Positions 27,967 to 38,456 are shown, counted from the first letter of the stretch. The stretch is DNA of 64,000 nt from Kosakonia oryzae (GCF_001658025.2 NZ_CP014007.2:2976001-3040000); one strand, 5' to 3'. A program made the numbers and translations. Notes: a model not told the origin generated them from the sequence alone.

Positions 27967-28623
27967 TTACGGAGCGAGACGATCAATTTTCCATGCGCTA
28001 TTTTCACGCTGGTATAAAAAACGATCGTGCAGACGGTTGGCGCCGCCCTGCCAGAACTCCATCTGCTCGATGCTGACGCGGAAACCACCCCAGAAACTGG
28101 GCAGCGGAATTTCGCCCTGCTGGAACTTTTGCTTCAGTTCAAGAAATTTGCTTTCGAGGATACCGCGCGCGGAGATACGGCTGGATTGTTTAGAAACCCA
28201 GGCGCCGATTTGGCTGTCGCGCGGGCGGCTGTGAAAGTACTTCACCACTTCCAGCGTCGATAAGCGTTCCGCTTTGCCGGTTACCATCACCTGCCGTTCC
28301 AACATGTGCCACGGGAACAACAGGCTGACCGCCGGATTATGCTCAATATGGTGCGCTTTACGGCTACCAAGGTTGGTATAAAACACCAGCCCTTTTTCAT
28401 CATAATGTTTGAGCAGCACGATGCGCTGATAAGGCTGACCGTTTTCATCCACCGTGGCGACCACCATGGCAGTCGGATCGACGAGCTGGGCCTCGCAGGC
28501 TTGCCCTAACCAGCGTTCAAAGAGTTTCAGCGGCTCTGCTGGCAGGTCGTTGCGGCGCAGGCCGCCTTTAGTGTATTCACGGCGCAGATGCGCGATTTGC
28601 TGCAATTGATCGTTATCAGACAT
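27967..28623 (-). CDS. pdxH: Pyridoxine/pyridoxamine 5'-phosphate oxidase (PdxH)
   Basis: FMN-dependent oxidase producing pyridoxal 5'-phosphate in the last step of vitamin B6 synthesis; 218 residues, the usual length. FMN and substrate contacts lie in [30 protein letters not shown] and the C-terminal signature [17 protein letters not shown] with RLHDRF. It is upstream of tyrS on the same strand with a 141-bp gap, so tyrS may also have its own promoter. The pairing with pdxY concentrates B6 metabolism here. Confidence 0.97.
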   Translation of the reverse strand: MSDNDQLQQIAHLRREYTKGGLRRNDLPAEPLKLFERWLGQACEAQLVDPTAMVVATVDENGQPYQRIVLLKHYDEKGLVFYTNLGSRKAHHIEHNPAVSLLFPWHMLERQVMVTGKAERLSTLEVVKYFHSRPRDSQIGAWVSKQSSRISARGILESKFLELKQKFQQGEIPLPSFWGGFRVSIEQMEFWQGGANRLHDRFLYQRENSAWKIDRLAP

Positions 28624-28680
28624 GGCGTTAGCAAAAAATAATCATCAGGGAGGGCTATTATGCGCCCCCCTGTGAAAATC

Positions 28681-29001
28681 TCAACGCTCTGGAATTAACT
28701 GACAGTTATTCAGCACGATGCGGTCGCGTTTATAGACTGTCGCGCCGTTACCTTTCGACCAGAAAACATAAACACCATCGGTATAACGCGCGCCGGATGC
28801 CGATAGCCCTTGTTGCAGCGTCAGTAGTTTGTCATCCCAGACGAAGCTAGCCTGCTGGCGGGTACGGTTAATTTTCACGGTCAGGGGTTTTTCATCGCAC
28901 TGGTAAACCAGCGTGTCGGTATGCATCCGCTCAACGAACTGGTTGTAATAACTACACCCGGCAAGCAGTGCGGGCAGGCAGGCAATCAGTAGTTTTTTCA
29001 T
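28681..29001 (-). CDS. mliC: MliC, lipoprotein inhibitor of C-type lysozyme
   Basis: A 106-residue outer-membrane lipoprotein that protects peptidoglycan by inhibiting host C-type lysozyme. The signal peptide [16 protein letters not shown] ends in the lipobox LLAGC (Cys16). The mature part has [18 protein letters not shown] and a paired Cys in [26 protein letters not shown] is the MliC/PliC family inhibitory loop. The ATG at 29001 is chosen because the lipoprotein signal begins there. It lies downstream of anmK, with an inverted repeat but no T-tract between. Confidence 0.93.
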   Translation of the reverse strand: MKKLLIACLPALLAGCSYYNQFVERMHTDTLVYQCDEKPLTVKINRTRQQASFVWDDKLLTLQQGLSASGARYTDGVYVFWSKGNGATVYKRDRIVLNNCQLIPER

Positions 29002-29092
29002 TGGATATCCCTGGACGGTCCTGGTCACGGAGGGCGAAGCGCCCTCCTTAAACCCGGTCAGTCTAGCGATGTAACACCAAAGTAAAATCCGG

Positions 29093-30217
29093 TTAACTCT
29101 GATTCTGGCGTGGATTCGCCGGATAGATGGCACCAAGCACCGTCGGCGCAGAAGCGCCGGTCACCGACGGCAGATTGCCCGGTAACCCGGCGAGCGTTCG
29201 CCATGCCAGCCAGGCAAAAGCCAACGCTTCCATATCATCACCGCTGATCCCTGCCTCATCCGTAGTGGAAACTTCAATACCCGGCAACAGCGCCGACAGG
29301 CGCGCCATCACCAGCGGGTTGCGGCTGCCGCCGCCGCACACCAGCAGACGTTCACAACCGCCGCTCAGCAATACCTGCTCGGAAATGGTCACCGCCGTCA
29401 GCTCTGTCAGCGTTGCCTGGACATCACTGGCGCTAATACCCGGGAAAGGAACCAGATGGCGCTCAAGCCAGCCATAATTGAAATATTCGCGCCCGGTACT
29501 TTTCGGCGGTATTGCCGCGAAGTAAGGATCGCTGAGCATATTTTGCAGTAGCGGCAGCACCACTTTCCCTTCGCTTGCCCACTGAGCGTCTTTGTCATAC
29601 GGCTTGCCTTTTTGCCGCCAGATCCAGGCATCCATCAGCATATTACCCGGCCCGGTATCATAGCCTCTGACCGGCTGACCGGGAATTAACAGTGACAGGT
29701 TGGCAATGCCGCCAATATTGAGCACCATCCGTCGTTCAACCGGATGCGCCAGCAGCGCGTGGTGAAAAGCCGGAACCAGCGGTGCGCCCTGTCCACCCAG
29801 CGCCATATCGCGCCGACGAAAATCGCCGACCACCGTTACGCCAGTCCGGGCGGCAATCTGATTGTTATCGCCTATTTGCAGCGTATGCGGTGCAATTCCC
29901 GTTGGTTCGTGCCAAACCGTTTGCCCGTGGCAGCCAATCGCCACGATATCTTCCGGGTGCAGGTGCTCGCGATCCATCAACGCCAGAACGGCATCAGCGA
30001 ACAATTTCCCCAGTTGCGTATCCAGCCGTCCCAGTTGCGAAAGCGTGAGCGGCTGCCCCTGGCAAATCGCAAGGATCGCCTCTTTCAGCGGTAGTGGAAT
30101 AGGAAACGTCAGGCTTGCCTGCTGCGCGACCATGTTCTCATCGATGGCCGCCAGCACCACATCCACACCGTCCAGACTCGTTCCTGACATCACCCCAATG
30201 TAGCGACCCGATTTCAT
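29093..30217 (-). CDS. anmK: Anhydro-N-acetylmuramic acid kinase (AnmK)
   Basis: Cytosolic kinase that opens and phosphorylates 1,6-anhydro-MurNAc from peptidoglycan turnover, giving MurNAc-6-P. The 374-residue protein shows the actin-like ATPase pattern: [13 protein letters not shown] near residue 10, [11 protein letters not shown] near 93, [12 protein letters not shown] near 165 and [14 protein letters not shown] near 184. [14 protein letters not shown] is in the C-terminal ATP lobe. It is divergent from slyB and upstream of mliC, so peptidoglycan recycling and lysozyme defence sit together. Confidence 0.96.
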   Translation of the reverse strand: MKSGRYIGVMSGTSLDGVDVVLAAIDENMVAQQASLTFPIPLPLKEAILAICQGQPLTLSQLGRLDTQLGKLFADAVLALMDREHLHPEDIVAIGCHGQTVWHEPTGIAPHTLQIGDNNQIAARTGVTVVGDFRRRDMALGGQGAPLVPAFHHALLAHPVERRMVLNIGGIANLSLLIPGQPVRGYDTGPGNMLMDAWIWRQKGKPYDKDAQWASEGKVVLPLLQNMLSDPYFAAIPPKSTGREYFNYGWLERHLVPFPGISASDVQATLTELTAVTISEQVLLSGGCERLLVCGGGSRNPLVMARLSALLPGIEVSTTDEAGISGDDMEALAFAWLAWRTLAGLPGNLPSVTGASAPTVLGAIYPANPRQNQS

Positions 30218-30357
30218 GCGCCTTCCTTAATTTGCGTAACTCAGGAACAACACTCCACCATAAAGCAACCATTAACGCTATCGACTACAAATACTTTTTA
30301 ACAATCCTGCCGTTTTTCACTAAGTGAAATCCCTTTAGGCTGCGTTTATAATCGCCT

Positions 30358-30374
30358 CGTTTAAATCTGGTTAA
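30358..30374 (+). promoter_or_regulatory. PhoP box of slyB
   Basis: CGTTTA-AATCT-GGTTAA is a direct hexamer repeat with 11-bp period, matching the PhoP consensus GGTTTA-N5-GGTTTA. A -10-like TATTAT at 30387 lies 12 bp downstream, the spacing seen at PhoP-activated promoters. slyB is a known PhoP target in E. coli and Salmonella. Confidence 0.8.
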
Positions 30375-30501
30375 ACAGACACCGGGTATTATTTTTGCCA
30401 GGATTAGGCAGAAGATACGACCTGGCATTGTAAAAATGCCATATAATTTAACCATGACGGATGCTCATAAGAGCATTTCATGGTGAACAGGAGATTCATA
30501 A

Positions 30502-30969
30502 ATGATGTTACGTGCACTGGCAGTTTCGCTGATTGGTTTAACGTTGGCTGGTTGTGTCAACAACGATACGCTTTCCGGCGATGTTTACTCTGCCTCCGAA
30601 GCCAAACAAGTGCAAAATGTCACTTACGGCACCATTGTTCATGTCCGTCAGGTACAAATTCAGGGCGGTGATGACAGCAACGTTATCGGCGCGATTGGCG
30701 GCGCGGTGCTGGGTGGTTTCCTCGGTAACACCGTGGGCGGCGGCACTGGTCGTTCTCTGGCTACCGCAGCAGGCGCGGTGGCAGGCGGCGTAGCGGGTCA
30801 GTCCGTTCAGGGTTCGCTGAACAAAACGCAGGGTGTTGAGCTGGAAATTCGTAAAGACGACGGTAACACCATCATGGTGGTGCAGAAACAGGGCAATACC
30901 CGTTTCGCTGCAGGCCAGCGCGTTGTGATGGCCAGCAACGGCAGCCAGGTCACAGTTTCTCCGCGCTAA
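30502..30969 (+). CDS. slyB: SlyB outer-membrane lipoprotein
   Basis: A 155-residue outer-membrane lipoprotein of the PcP family, induced by PhoPQ under low Mg and membrane stress and thought to stabilise the outer membrane. The signal peptide ends in the lipobox LAGC (Cys18 by the first Met). A glycine-zipper region, GAIGGAVLGGFLGNTVGGG, spans about residues 62-80 and continues GAVAGGVAGQSV. The C-terminal NTIMVVQKQGNTRF segment follows. Two adjacent ATG codons (30502, 30505) are possible; AGGAG favours the first. Confidence 0.95.
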   Translation: MMLRALAVSLIGLTLAGCVNNDTLSGDVYSASEAKQVQNVTYGTIVHVRQVQIQGGDDSNVIGAIGGAVLGGFLGNTVGGGTGRSLATAAGAVAGGVAGQSVQGSLNKTQGVELEIRKDDGNTIMVVQKQGNTRFAAGQRVVMASNGSQVTVSPR

Positions 30970-31003
30970 GCGCCAGGTTGCTGTTGTGACCCTCTTCAGA
31001 CAT

Positions 31004-31034
31004 AAAAAAAGCCTTGCGATTGCAAGGCTTTTTT
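31004..31034. terminator. Bidirectional terminator between slyB and slyA
   Basis: The stem GCCTTGC / GCAAGGC with a 4-nt loop is flanked by A7 on the left and T6 on the right. It serves both convergent genes. Confidence 0.92.
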
Positions 31035-31037
31035 AAT

Positions 31038-31478
31038 TCAATCCCGCGCCTGTAGCTCAAGGATATTTTGTTCCAGCCGGGCAATCATCTTGATTAAGAG
31101 ATCCAGTTCTTCTGCAGAGATCCCGGAAAGAATTTCCCCCCGGGTTTTGCGAATCACTGTCTCCATTTCATCGATAATGGGGGCTGCTTTTTCCGTCAAT
31201 TTGATCCGTTTTGCCCGACGATCGTTGGCGCATGTCTGGCGAGAAATAAGACCTTTCTCCTCCAGTTGGTCAAGCGTACGCACCAGCGAAGGCTGCTCAA
31301 TGCCAATCGCTTTAGCCAGTTGAATTTGCGACTGCTCGGGCGGCAACTGATGAATATTGTGCAGCGTGACCCAGTGAGTCTGCGTTAATTCCAGAGGTTT
31401 TAGGCGATGGTCAATCAAAGCGCGCCATACGCGCACTAAGCGTGCCAGATCAGAACCTAATGGCGATTCCAATTTCAT
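31038..31478 (-). CDS. slyA: SlyA, MarR-family transcriptional regulator
   Basis: A winged-helix dimeric regulator of 146 residues, mostly relieving H-NS silencing of envelope and virulence genes. It is nearly identical to E. coli SlyA over [18 protein letters not shown], the recognition helix [20 protein letters not shown] and the wing [19 protein letters not shown] SlyA consensus box lies directly upstream in its own promoter, so autoregulation is expected. It is divergent from the ydhIJK operon. Confidence 0.97.
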   Translation of the reverse strand: MKLESPLGSDLARLVRVWRALIDHRLKPLELTQTHWVTLHNIHQLPPEQSQIQLAKAIGIEQPSLVRTLDQLEEKGLISRQTCANDRRAKRIKLTEKAAPIIDEMETVIRKTRGEILSGISAEELDLLIKMIARLEQNILELQARD

Positions 31479-31488
31479 CTCCTTATAA

Positions 31489-31500
31489 TTAGCTTGCTAA
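31489..31500. promoter_or_regulatory. SlyA operator at the slyA promoter
   Basis: TTAGCTTGCTAA, read on the slyA strand as TTAGCAAGCTAA, is the exact SlyA consensus. A TATAAT -10 box (31504-31509 on the minus strand) places the slyA start inside the operator, which fits autorepression. It is also about 175 bp upstream of ydhI. Confidence 0.85.
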
Positions 31501-31674
31501 CTTATTATACTCATTTTAAAATAGTTTGCAGTATTTATATTGGTAAAACAAATGTATTGCTGTCCCGGTCAAGTGGTTTGCGAGGTCGCTCCCAGCTCTG
31601 GCGTTGCACCTTTATCGGTTTCTTACCGTTAAGCCCTGTCCGGCGATCCGTTTGACTGCACAGGACATATAAAC

Positions 31675-31911
31675 GTGAAGTGGAGTTCGAATTATCTGGA
31701 TTTACCCCTCAAGGACCTGATTTTCGGCGCATCAGTCTATTTCCCGCCTATTTTTAAAGTCGTGATGCTTGGCTTTCTGCTGTGGCTTGTCGCCCACCGT
31801 GTGTTGCGCGAGTGGATCTACGCTGGCGAGATCTGGCACCCCATTCTGATGGATCTTTCCCTGTTTGTTATTGCGCTGAGCCTCGCGCTCGGCTTGCTCA
31901 TCGTGTGGTAA
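31675..31911 (+). CDS. ydhI: YdhI, DUF1656 small membrane protein
   Basis: A 78-residue inner-membrane protein of the DUF1656 (AaeX-like) family. Two hydrophobic spans at about residues 22-42 and 57-77 are joined by a short loop with EIWHPILMD. The start is GTG with AGGA 9 bp upstream. It is the first gene of ydhI-ydhJ-ydhK; such small proteins regularly accompany HlyD/FUSC efflux pairs, but their role is unknown. Confidence 0.92.
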   Translation: MKWSSNYLDLPLKDLIFGASVYFPPIFKVVMLGFLLWLVAHRVLREWIYAGEIWHPILMDLSLFVIALSLALGLLIVW

Positions 31912-31913
31912 AT

Positions 31914-32777
31914 ATGCGTTTGAAGTCCCTTAAATATTTCTCCACCTTGCTGGTACTGGCAGTGGCCGTTGTCGCGGCATGGTGGATGTGGAACTACTAC
32001 ATGCAAACCCCCTGGACGCGGGATGGAAAAATTCGCGCTGAACAGGTCAGTATTACGCCGCAGGTTTCCGGCACGATTACCGCGCTGGCGGTGAAAGATA
32101 ACCAGTTCGTCAAAGCCGGGCAGTTGCTGTTTCGCATTGATGATACGCCATACCACATCGCCGTTCTGAACGCCGAAGCGCAACTGGCAAAAGCGCACAC
32201 GGATCTGGCAAAAGCCAGTGACGAAGCCAGCCGCCGCCGCCGTCTGTCACAAAATTACATCTCCGCAGAAGATCTCGATACTGCCAATATTGGCGTTAAG
32301 GCTGCGCAGGCGGGCGTTGCCATCGCCGAAGCGCAGTTGGCACAGGCAAAATGGCAGTTGGCGCAGACCACTGTCAGCGCGCCCGTGGATGGCTGGGTCA
32401 CTAATCTCTCGGCGCGCACGGGCAACTACGCTACCACCGGACAGCCGATTTTTGCCCTTGTCGATAGCCATTCGTTTTATGCGATGGGCTATTTTGAAGA
32501 GACCAAACTGCGCCATATTCATGAAGGTGCCACCGCGAAAATCGTCCTGTACAGCAGCAACGTAACGTTACAGGGTCACGTATCCAGCATTGGCCGCGCT
32601 ATCTACGATCAGAGTGTTGAAACAGACAGCGGCCTGGTTCCGGACATCAAACCAAATGTGCCCTGGGTGCGGCTGGCGCAGCGCGTGCCGGTACGTATTC
32701 AGTTTGATAAATTGCCCGACAATCTGACGCTGGTGTCCGGCACTACCTGTACCGTGGCAATTGGCGAACAACCATGA
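31914..32777 (+). CDS. ydhJ: YdhJ, HlyD-family membrane fusion protein
   Basis: Periplasmic adaptor of an efflux pump, 287 residues. It has an N-terminal membrane anchor (residues ~10-30), the biotinyl-lipoyl half [20 protein letters not shown], a helical hairpin at about 85-145 rich in Ala, Lys and Gln, and the second half [19 protein letters not shown]. This is the HlyD layout, close to AaeA. The ATG at 31914, 2 bp past ydhI, is chosen. It overlaps ydhK by 4 bp. Confidence 0.94.
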   Translation: MRLKSLKYFSTLLVLAVAVVAAWWMWNYYMQTPWTRDGKIRAEQVSITPQVSGTITALAVKDNQFVKAGQLLFRIDDTPYHIAVLNAEAQLAKAHTDLAKASDEASRRRRLSQNYISAEDLDTANIGVKAAQAGVAIAEAQLAQAKWQLAQTTVSAPVDGWVTNLSARTGNYATTGQPIFALVDSHSFYAMGYFEETKLRHIHEGATAKIVLYSSNVTLQGHVSSIGRAIYDQSVETDSGLVPDIKPNVPWVRLAQRVPVRIQFDKLPDNLTLVSGTTCTVAIGEQP

Positions 32778-34798
32778 AATCCCCTGCCTGGTGGTGGCAA
32801 AACCTGCCGTGGGTGAAAGCCACGACCGACCAGTGGCGTTATGCGCTGCGCAATGGCATCGCCATGTGTCTGGCGCTAACGGTGGCTTATTATCTCGATC
32901 TGGATGAGCCCTACTGGGCGATGACATCCGCCGCGGTGGTCAGTTTCCCTACTGTCGGTGGCGTGATCAGTAAGAGTCTTGGCCGTATTGCCGGTAGTTT
33001 CCTTGGAGCCAGCGCTGCGCTGATTATCGCCGGGCAAACGTTGAATGACCCATGGCTGTTCCTGTTTGCGATGGCTGGCTGGATTGCCTTTTGTACCTGG
33101 GCTTGCGCGCAATTCACCAATAATGTCGCTTACGCCTTCCAGCTTGCTGGCTACACCGCCGCGATTATCGCGTTCTCGGTGGTCAATATTACCGACATCA
33201 CGGAGCTGTGGGATACCGCTCAGGCGCGCGTCTGTGAAATCACGCTGGGGATCCTGTGCGCCGGGATGATGATGATGGTGATGCCCGGCACAGCGGACGG
33301 CGTTACATTACTGACGACCTTAAAAAAGATGCATGCCCGTCTGCTGGAGCACGCCAGCCTGCTATGGCAACCGGACACGACCGATGCCATTCGCGCCGCC
33401 CATGAAAGCGTCATCGGCCAGATCCTCACCACCAATTTGCTGCGCATCCAGGCTTTCTGGAGCCATTACCGTTTCCGTCAGCAAAACGCCCTGCTCACCT
33501 GGCTGCTGCATCAGCAACTACGTATGACCAGCGTGATCTCCAGCCTGCGCCGCATGCTGCTTAACTGGCCGGACGCGCCAGCCAATTTGCGCCCGATAAT
33601 AGGAGAATTATTGGCCGCGCTGGCCAGACCGAACGCCGACGCGCTGACCATCGCCCGGATAATTGCGCCTCTTGCGCCTGGCGAGCAGGATGATTACCGC
33701 CACCACGCATTCTGGCAGCGCTTACGCTATTTTTGCCGCCTCTATCTGGCCAGCAGCCGCTGGCTGGCGCGTATTGAGAACGCAACGCCGATCAGCGTCC
33801 ATACGCCGCCGCGTAGCCCGGCGTTGATGCGCTATACCGATAATGCCGAGGCGCTGTGGAGCGGTATTCGTACTTTCTGCACGCTGGCGCTGGTCGGCGC
33901 CTGGAGCATTAATACGCAGTGGGAATATGGCGCGGCGGCGTTGACGCTGGCGTCAATCAGTTGCGTGCTCTATTCGGTGTCGCCTGCGCCTTTTGACTCG
34001 CTGACCCTGCTGTTGCGCACATTGCTGCTGCTGTCGCTGTTCAGTTTTGTGGTGAAATTCGGCCTGATGGTGCAGATAAGCGAACTGGGTTCATTTTTGC
34101 TGTTTCTGTTCCCGTTGGTGATCACCATGCAACTGCTGAAATTACAACTCCCCAAACAGGCCGCGCTGTGGGGGCAGTTGATCGTTTTTATGGGTTCGTT
34201 TATCTCGGTTACCAATCCGCCTACTTATGATTTCGCCGATTTTTTAAATAATAGTCTGGCGGAAATTCTCGGCGTTGCGCTGGCCTGGCTGTCATTTGCC
34301 GTGCTACGTCCGGGTTCAGATGCGCGCAAAAGCCGCCGCCATATCCGTACCTTGCGGCGTAATTTTGTCGATCAACTCAGCCGCGTACCGCAACTGAGCG
34401 AGGATGAGTTCGAATCCGTGGTCTATCACCATATCAGCCAGTTGAGCAACAGTGCGGACGTGCTGGCGCGGCGCTGGTTATTGCGCTGGGGAGTTGTACT
34501 GCTGAATTGTTCGCATGTGGTGTGGCAACTTCGCGAGTGGGAGATTCGTTCCGATGCGCTGGCAAACGTGCGTGATATCTGCATTGCATTACTGCGCGAT
34601 GTGATGAGTGAGCGTGGCGTCCAGCAACGAACACTGTCCGCCACGCAGGCGGAGTTACAACATATTTATGTCACGCTGGGAAAACACCATCAGCCTGCGG
34701 CGCGCGAACTGGCGTCGGTTATCTGGCGTCTTTACTGTTCGCTTTCCCAACTGGAGCAAGCGCCGCCCGAAGGCACGCTTATCGAGCGAATCACTTGA
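32774..34798 (+). CDS. ydhK: YdhK, FUSC/AaeB-type efflux transporter
   Basis: Inner-membrane aromatic-acid-exporter-like protein of 674 residues (FUSC family). It shows two blocks of about five or six membrane spans (residues ~25-175 and ~365-510), each followed by a soluble helical region, the usual duplicated design. [20 protein letters not shown] lies in the first block. The start codon overlaps the ydhJ stop (ATGA), so pump and adaptor are coupled. The substrate is unknown. Its last 8 bp overlap convergent sodC. Confidence 0.94.
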   Translation: MKSPAWWWQNLPWVKATTDQWRYALRNGIAMCLALTVAYYLDLDEPYWAMTSAAVVSFPTVGGVISKSLGRIAGSFLGASAALIIAGQTLNDPWLFLFAMAGWIAFCTWACAQFTNNVAYAFQLAGYTAAIIAFSVVNITDITELWDTAQARVCEITLGILCAGMMMMVMPGTADGVTLLTTLKKMHARLLEHASLLWQPDTTDAIRAAHESVIGQILTTNLLRIQAFWSHYRFRQQNALLTWLLHQQLRMTSVISSLRRMLLNWPDAPANLRPIIGELLAALARPNADALTIARIIAPLAPGEQDDYRHHAFWQRLRYFCRLYLASSRWLARIENATPISVHTPPRSPALMRYTDNAEALWSGIRTFCTLALVGAWSINTQWEYGAAALTLASISCVLYSVSPAPFDSLTLLLRTLLLLSLFSFVVKFGLMVQISELGSFLLFLFPLVITMQLLKLQLPKQAALWGQLIVFMGSFISVTNPPTYDFADFLNNSLAEILGVALAWLSFAVLRPGSDARKSRRHIRTLRRNFVDQLSRVPQLSEDEFESVVYHHISQLSNSADVLARRWLLRWGVVLLNCSHVVWQLREWEIRSDALANVRDICIALLRDVMSERGVQQRTLSATQAELQHIYVTLGKHHQPAARELASVIWRLYCSLSQLEQAPPEGTLIERIT

Positions 34799-35312
34799 TA
34801 ACACCACAGGCATAACGCGCCCCGCCGCCGCCCAGCGGTTTTGGTTGATCGGACATATTATCGCCGCCGACATGAATCATCAGCGCTTTGTCTTTCACCT
34901 CATCCAGCTTTTTCAGCCGCGGCGCAATCACCGGATCGGTAGCTTTACCGTCGTTATTGACCACCAGCACCGGCAGATCGCCTAAATGTCCGATGCCCTC
35001 CGGCCCTTCATGTTTACCCGTATGTTGTGGATCAAGATGGCCGCCTGCGGCCTCAGCGGCGGAGGCTTTGCCCTCCTTCATGGCGGGCTCGCAACTGCCT
35101 TTGGCATGGACGTGAAAGCCGTGCTCTCCGGGCGGCAGGGCTTTCAGATCCGGCGCAAATTCCAGCCCTTTGTCCGTTTCACTGATTTTCACGCTGCCGA
35201 TCGACTGCCCAATGCCCTGGGCAGTGACGAGATGCATCTCGACGTCTTCACTGGCGGCCTGCGCCCCCGTACAGACCAACAGCGCCAGCATTGCCAGACT
35301 AAAACGCTTCAT
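34791..35312 (-). CDS. sodC: Periplasmic Cu,Zn superoxide dismutase (SodC)
   Basis: Periplasmic superoxide dismutase, 173 residues. The signal peptide [20 protein letters not shown] ends at about residue 20. Copper and zinc ligands lie in [34 protein letters not shown] and the C-terminal [11 protein letters not shown]; the disulfide Cys pair is in GSCEP and RYACGVI. This is the monomeric bacterial type found in E. coli at the same place. It is convergent with ydhK, with an 8-bp coding overlap and no room for a terminator. Confidence 0.96.
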   Translation of the reverse strand: MKRFSLAMLALLVCTGAQAASEDVEMHLVTAQGIGQSIGSVKISETDKGLEFAPDLKALPPGEHGFHVHAKGSCEPAMKEGKASAAEAAGGHLDPQHTGKHEGPEGIGHLGDLPVLVVNNDGKATDPVIAPRLKKLDEVKDKALMIHVGGDNMSDQPKPLGGGGARYACGVIK

Positions 35313-35384
35313 ATGACCTCCGTTGATATACGTTTACCCTGTCAGTTTAAATCAGGATGAACGATTTCACCGGAAGGTCTTCAC

Positions 35385-36281
35385 TTATGGAACGTCGTAG
35401 CCCAACGCCGCTTTGCGGATGCGGAACCACTGCTGGCGAGTCATCTGCAGATCCAGCGCGCCAAGCGCCGATTTTACACGTTCAATTTTGCCGGAACCGA
35501 TAATCGGCAGCGGCGACGATGGCAGACGCATGACCCACGCGTAAACCACCTGTTCGATAGTTTCCGCGTTCAGCTCGCGTGCAACATTCGCCAACTCATC
35601 GCGCAACGGTTGAAAAGCAGGATCATTAAACAGGCGACCGCCGCCCAGGCACGACCAGGCCATCGGGCGAATGCGCAGTTGTTGCAGTTGATCCAGCGTG
35701 CCATCAAGCAGTAGCGGCTGATGTACCGGGGAGATCTCCACCTGGTTGGTCGCTAGCGTAAACGGTAGCCGCGATTGCAGCAGTGAGAACTGCGCCGGGG
35801 TGAAGTTGGAAACGCCAAAGTTGCGCACTTTACCGCTCTGGTGCAGATGCAGGAAAGCCTCTGCCACTTCATCGGCATCCATCAGCGGATCGGGACGGTG
35901 AATGAGCAGCAGATCGAGATGATCGATAGCCAGATTGCTCAGCGACTGTTCCGCGCTTTTGATAATGTGGTCGCGATCGGTGATGTAATGACCAAGCACG
36001 TTTTCCGCTTTCGCGGTGGTGGCAATACCGCATTTACTGACGACTTCCATCCGTTCACGCAAATGCGGAGCCAGTTTCAGCGCCTCGCCAAACGCGGCTT
36101 CACACTGGTAGCCGCCATAAATATCAGCATGATCGACAGTCGTGATGCCCAGATCGAGATGCGCCTCGATAAAACTCACCAACTGGCGCGAGGACATGTT
36201 CCACTCCATCAAACGCCAGTAACCCATCACAAAACGAGAGAACTCCGGGCCTTGCGGCGCAAGAGCAATACGTTGAACCAT
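35385..36281 (-). CDS. ydhF: YdhF, aldo-keto reductase family oxidoreductase
   Basis: NADPH-dependent aldo-keto reductase of 298 residues; substrate not known. The TIM-barrel active site is visible: Asp and Tyr in DHADIYGGYQCE near residue 50, Lys in VVSKCGI near 80, and His in LLIHRPDPLMD near 125. NFGVSNFTPAQFSLL and the C-terminal cofactor segment LPIIGSGKIERV follow. The ATG at 36281 (MVQRIALAPQG) is preferred over an upstream extension that overlaps ydhL. Confidence 0.93.
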   Translation of the reverse strand: MVQRIALAPQGPEFSRFVMGYWRLMEWNMSSRQLVSFIEAHLDLGITTVDHADIYGGYQCEAAFGEALKLAPHLRERMEVVSKCGIATTAKAENVLGHYITDRDHIIKSAEQSLSNLAIDHLDLLLIHRPDPLMDADEVAEAFLHLHQSGKVRNFGVSNFTPAQFSLLQSRLPFTLATNQVEISPVHQPLLLDGTLDQLQQLRIRPMAWSCLGGGRLFNDPAFQPLRDELANVARELNAETIEQVVYAWVMRLPSSPLPIIGSGKIERVKSALGALDLQMTRQQWFRIRKAALGYDVP

Positions 36282-36330
36282 AGTTGTATCCTCAAAGGTC
36301 ATTTTCCTGTGAGTATACGCATTTTCAGGG

Positions 36331-36570
36331 TCAAAAAAGTGAAGGTTGCTGAGGTTCTTCCGGAGGAAGGGATTTGTTTGCGCGCATTTTGCGCAGCCAG
36401 CGCTGACGGCACAAGCGGAGCACCTCTTGTTTTTGCCCGTCACTCATGTTTTGCCAGTTGAAACGCTCATCGCGGCTACGCATGCAGCCACGGCAAAAGC
36501 CCCGTTCATCTGCCTGGCAGATGCCGCGACACGGACTCTGGACGGGGAAAAACTCCAGTTGTTCAGGCAC
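36331..36570 (-). CDS. ydhL: YdhL, DUF1289 cysteine-rich small protein
   Basis: A 79-residue protein of the DUF1289 family. The core is SPCRGICQADERGFCRGCMRSRDE, containing four Cys in a C-X3-C-X7-C-X2-C pattern that probably binds a metal, followed by a helical RLCRQRWLRKMRAN and a Pro/Glu tail. I prefer the GTG at 36570 with GGAG upstream, because it gives exactly the E. coli length; an ATG at 36630 would add 20 residues. Function unknown. Confidence 0.88.
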   Translation of the reverse strand: MPEQLEFFPVQSPCRGICQADERGFCRGCMRSRDERFNWQNMSDGQKQEVLRLCRQRWLRKMRANKSLPPEEPQQPSLF

Positions 36571-36660
36571 TGTCGTCTCCGTTAATGCATGCACTCTCTC
36601 TATTGAAGACTGCTCACTGATAACGTGCAAGCCCTAAAGCGCATTGATTGCCACTTGCGA

Positions 36661-36676
36661 TAGACCGATCGGTCTA
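36661..36676. promoter_or_regulatory. NemR operator
   Basis: TAGACCGATCGGTCTA is a perfect 16-bp palindrome 14 bp before the nemR start. This is the NemR box known from E. coli, so NemR should repress its own operon until Cys oxidation or electrophile modification. Confidence 0.9.
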
Positions 36677-36689
36677 GTACAGTAGCGCG

Positions 36690-37286
36690 ATGAGCAAAAA
36701 TACCGAACACGACACGCGCGAACACTTACTGGCTACCGGCGAGCAACTTTGCATGCACCGCGGGTTCACTGGTATGGGCCTGAGCGAATTATTGAAAACA
36801 GCGGAAGTGCCGAAAGGCTCGTTCTACCACTATTTTCGCTCAAAAGAGGCGTTTGGCGTGGCGTTACTTGAGCGTCACTATGCAGGTTACCACCAGCGGC
36901 TGGCTACCCATTTCGCCAGCGGGCCGGGAAATTATCGCGACAGGCTGCTGGCGTACTATCAGGAGACGCTGAACCAGTTTTGCCAGCAGGGCATTATCAG
37001 CGGTTGCCTGACGGTGAAACTCTCAGCGGAAGTGTGCGATCTGTCGGAAGATATGCGCGCCGCGATGGACAAAGGCGCAAGCGGCGTTATTGCCCTGCTT
37101 GCGCAAGCGCTGGAAAAAGGGCGTGAAGATCGCAGCCTTATTCTTTCCGGCGATGCGTTGACGCAAGCGCAGGTGCTGTATGCCTTGTGGCTGGGCGCTA
37201 ATTTGCAGGCGAAGATTTCTCGCAGTGCCCTGCCGCTGGAAAGCGCGCTGGCGCATGCAAAAACCATTATCGCTATGCCTGTGTAA
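36690..37286 (+). CDS. nemR: NemR, TetR-family electrophile and bleach sensor
   Basis: A TetR-family repressor of 198 residues that senses N-ethylmaleimide, methylglyoxal and reactive chlorine. The N-terminal HTH covers about residues 10-55 ([20 protein letters not shown]). The redox residues known from E. coli are present at the same positions: C21, C98, C106, C116 and K175, the C106-K175 pair forming the reported sulfenamide switch. It heads nemR-nemA-gloA, which detoxifies quinones and methylglyoxal. Confidence 0.96.
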   Translation: MSKNTEHDTREHLLATGEQLCMHRGFTGMGLSELLKTAEVPKGSFYHYFRSKEAFGVALLERHYAGYHQRLATHFASGPGNYRDRLLAYYQETLNQFCQQGIISGCLTVKLSAEVCDLSEDMRAAMDKGASGVIALLAQALEKGREDRSLILSGDALTQAQVLYALWLGANLQAKISRSALPLESALAHAKTIIAMPV

Positions 37287-37314
37287 TCTCAGGCTTTTTT
37301 ATTTCAGTTTTTAC

Positions 37315-37329
37315 TAGTCGACCGGTCTA
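37315..37329. promoter_or_regulatory. Possible second NemR half-site before nemA
   Basis: TAGTCGACCGGTCTA has the intact right half CGGTCTA of the nemR operator and a degenerate left half. It sits in the 56-bp gap between nemR and nemA, 13 bp before the nemA start. Confidence 0.4.
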
Positions 37330-37342
37330 TTCAGGAGTTGTT

Positions 37343-38437
37343 ATGTCCAGTAAATTATTCACGCCGCTGAAAGTGGGCGCAATTACCGTTCCAAACCGTG
37401 TTTTTATGGCTCCGCTGACCCGTCTGCGCAGCATTGAGCCGGGCGATATCCCGACACCGCTGATGGCAGAATATTACCGTCAGCGCGCCAGTTCGGGCCT
37501 GATCATCAGCGAAGCTACGCAAATCTCCGCGCAGGCGAAAGGTTACGCAGGCGCGCCGGGCCTGCACAGCGCCGAACAAATCGCTGCATGGCAGAAAATT
37601 ACCGATGCAGTACACCGTGAAAACGGCCGTATTGCGGTTCAGCTGTGGCACACCGGTCGCATCTCACATAGCAGCCTGCAACCGGGCGGCGCAGCGCCTG
37701 TCGCGCCTTCAGCTATCAGCGCGGGCACCCGCACTTCGCTGCGCGATGCCAATGGAAACGCTACCCGCGAAGATACCTCTATGCCGCGCGCACTGGAGAC
37801 CGCCGAAATTCCGGGTATCGTTAACGATTTCCGCCAGGCCGTTGCGAATGCGCGTGAAGCGGGCTTTGACCTGGTCGAACTGCACTCTGCCCACGGCTAC
37901 CTGCTGCATCAATTCTTGTCCCCATCATCCAACCATCGTACCGATCAGTACGGCGGTAGCGTGGAAAACCGCGCCCGTCTGGTGCTGGAAGTGGTTGATG
38001 CCGTGAGCAAAGAGTGGGGAGCCGATCGCATCGGGATTCGCGTTTCGCCGATTGGCACGTTCCAGAATGTGGATAATGGCCCGAACGAAGAAGCGGATGC
38101 GCTGTATCTGATTGAAGAACTGGGTAAACGTGGCATTGCTTACCTGCACATGTCCGAACCGGACTGGGCGGGCGGCGAGCCGTACACCGATGCGTTCCGT
38201 GAAAAAGTGCGTGCGCGCTTCCACGGCCCGATCATCGGCGCTGGCGCTTACACCGTTGAGAAAGCGGAAGCGCTGATCGAGAAAGGTTTGATCGATGCCG
38301 TAGCCTTTGGTCGCGCCTATATCGCTAACCCGGATCTGGTGAAACGTCTGCAACTGAAAGCGGAACTGAACCCGCAGCGCCCGGAAAGCTTTTACGGCGG
38401 CGGCGCAGAAGGCTATACCGACTACCCGTCTCTGTGA
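37343..38437 (+). CDS. nemA: N-ethylmaleimide reductase (NemA)
   Basis: Old-yellow-enzyme family flavoprotein that reduces activated C=C bonds and nitro compounds with NADPH; 364 residues. FMN contacts lie in [11 protein letters not shown] and SEATQIS; substrate-binding and proton-donor residues are in [28 protein letters not shown] and GSVENRARL; the C-terminal phosphate site is [15 protein letters not shown]. It is the second gene of the nemR operon, with AGGAG 6 bp upstream. Confidence 0.96.
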   Translation: MSSKLFTPLKVGAITVPNRVFMAPLTRLRSIEPGDIPTPLMAEYYRQRASSGLIISEATQISAQAKGYAGAPGLHSAEQIAAWQKITDAVHRENGRIAVQLWHTGRISHSSLQPGGAAPVAPSAISAGTRTSLRDANGNATREDTSMPRALETAEIPGIVNDFRQAVANAREAGFDLVELHSAHGYLLHQFLSPSSNHRTDQYGGSVENRARLVLEVVDAVSKEWGADRIGIRVSPIGTFQNVDNGPNEEADALYLIEELGKRGIAYLHMSEPDWAGGEPYTDAFREKVRARFHGPIIGAGAYTVEKAEALIEKGLIDAVAFGRAYIANPDLVKRLQLKAELNPQRPESFYGGGAEGYTDYPSL

Positions 38438-38456
38438 TCCTCTGATTGTTCATTGA

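Noticed and set aside
29029..29047. Terminator between anmK and mliC
   Set aside because: GGAGGGCG/CGCCCTCC forms a good stem, but no T-run follows on either strand. It may be an RNA-stability hairpin instead.
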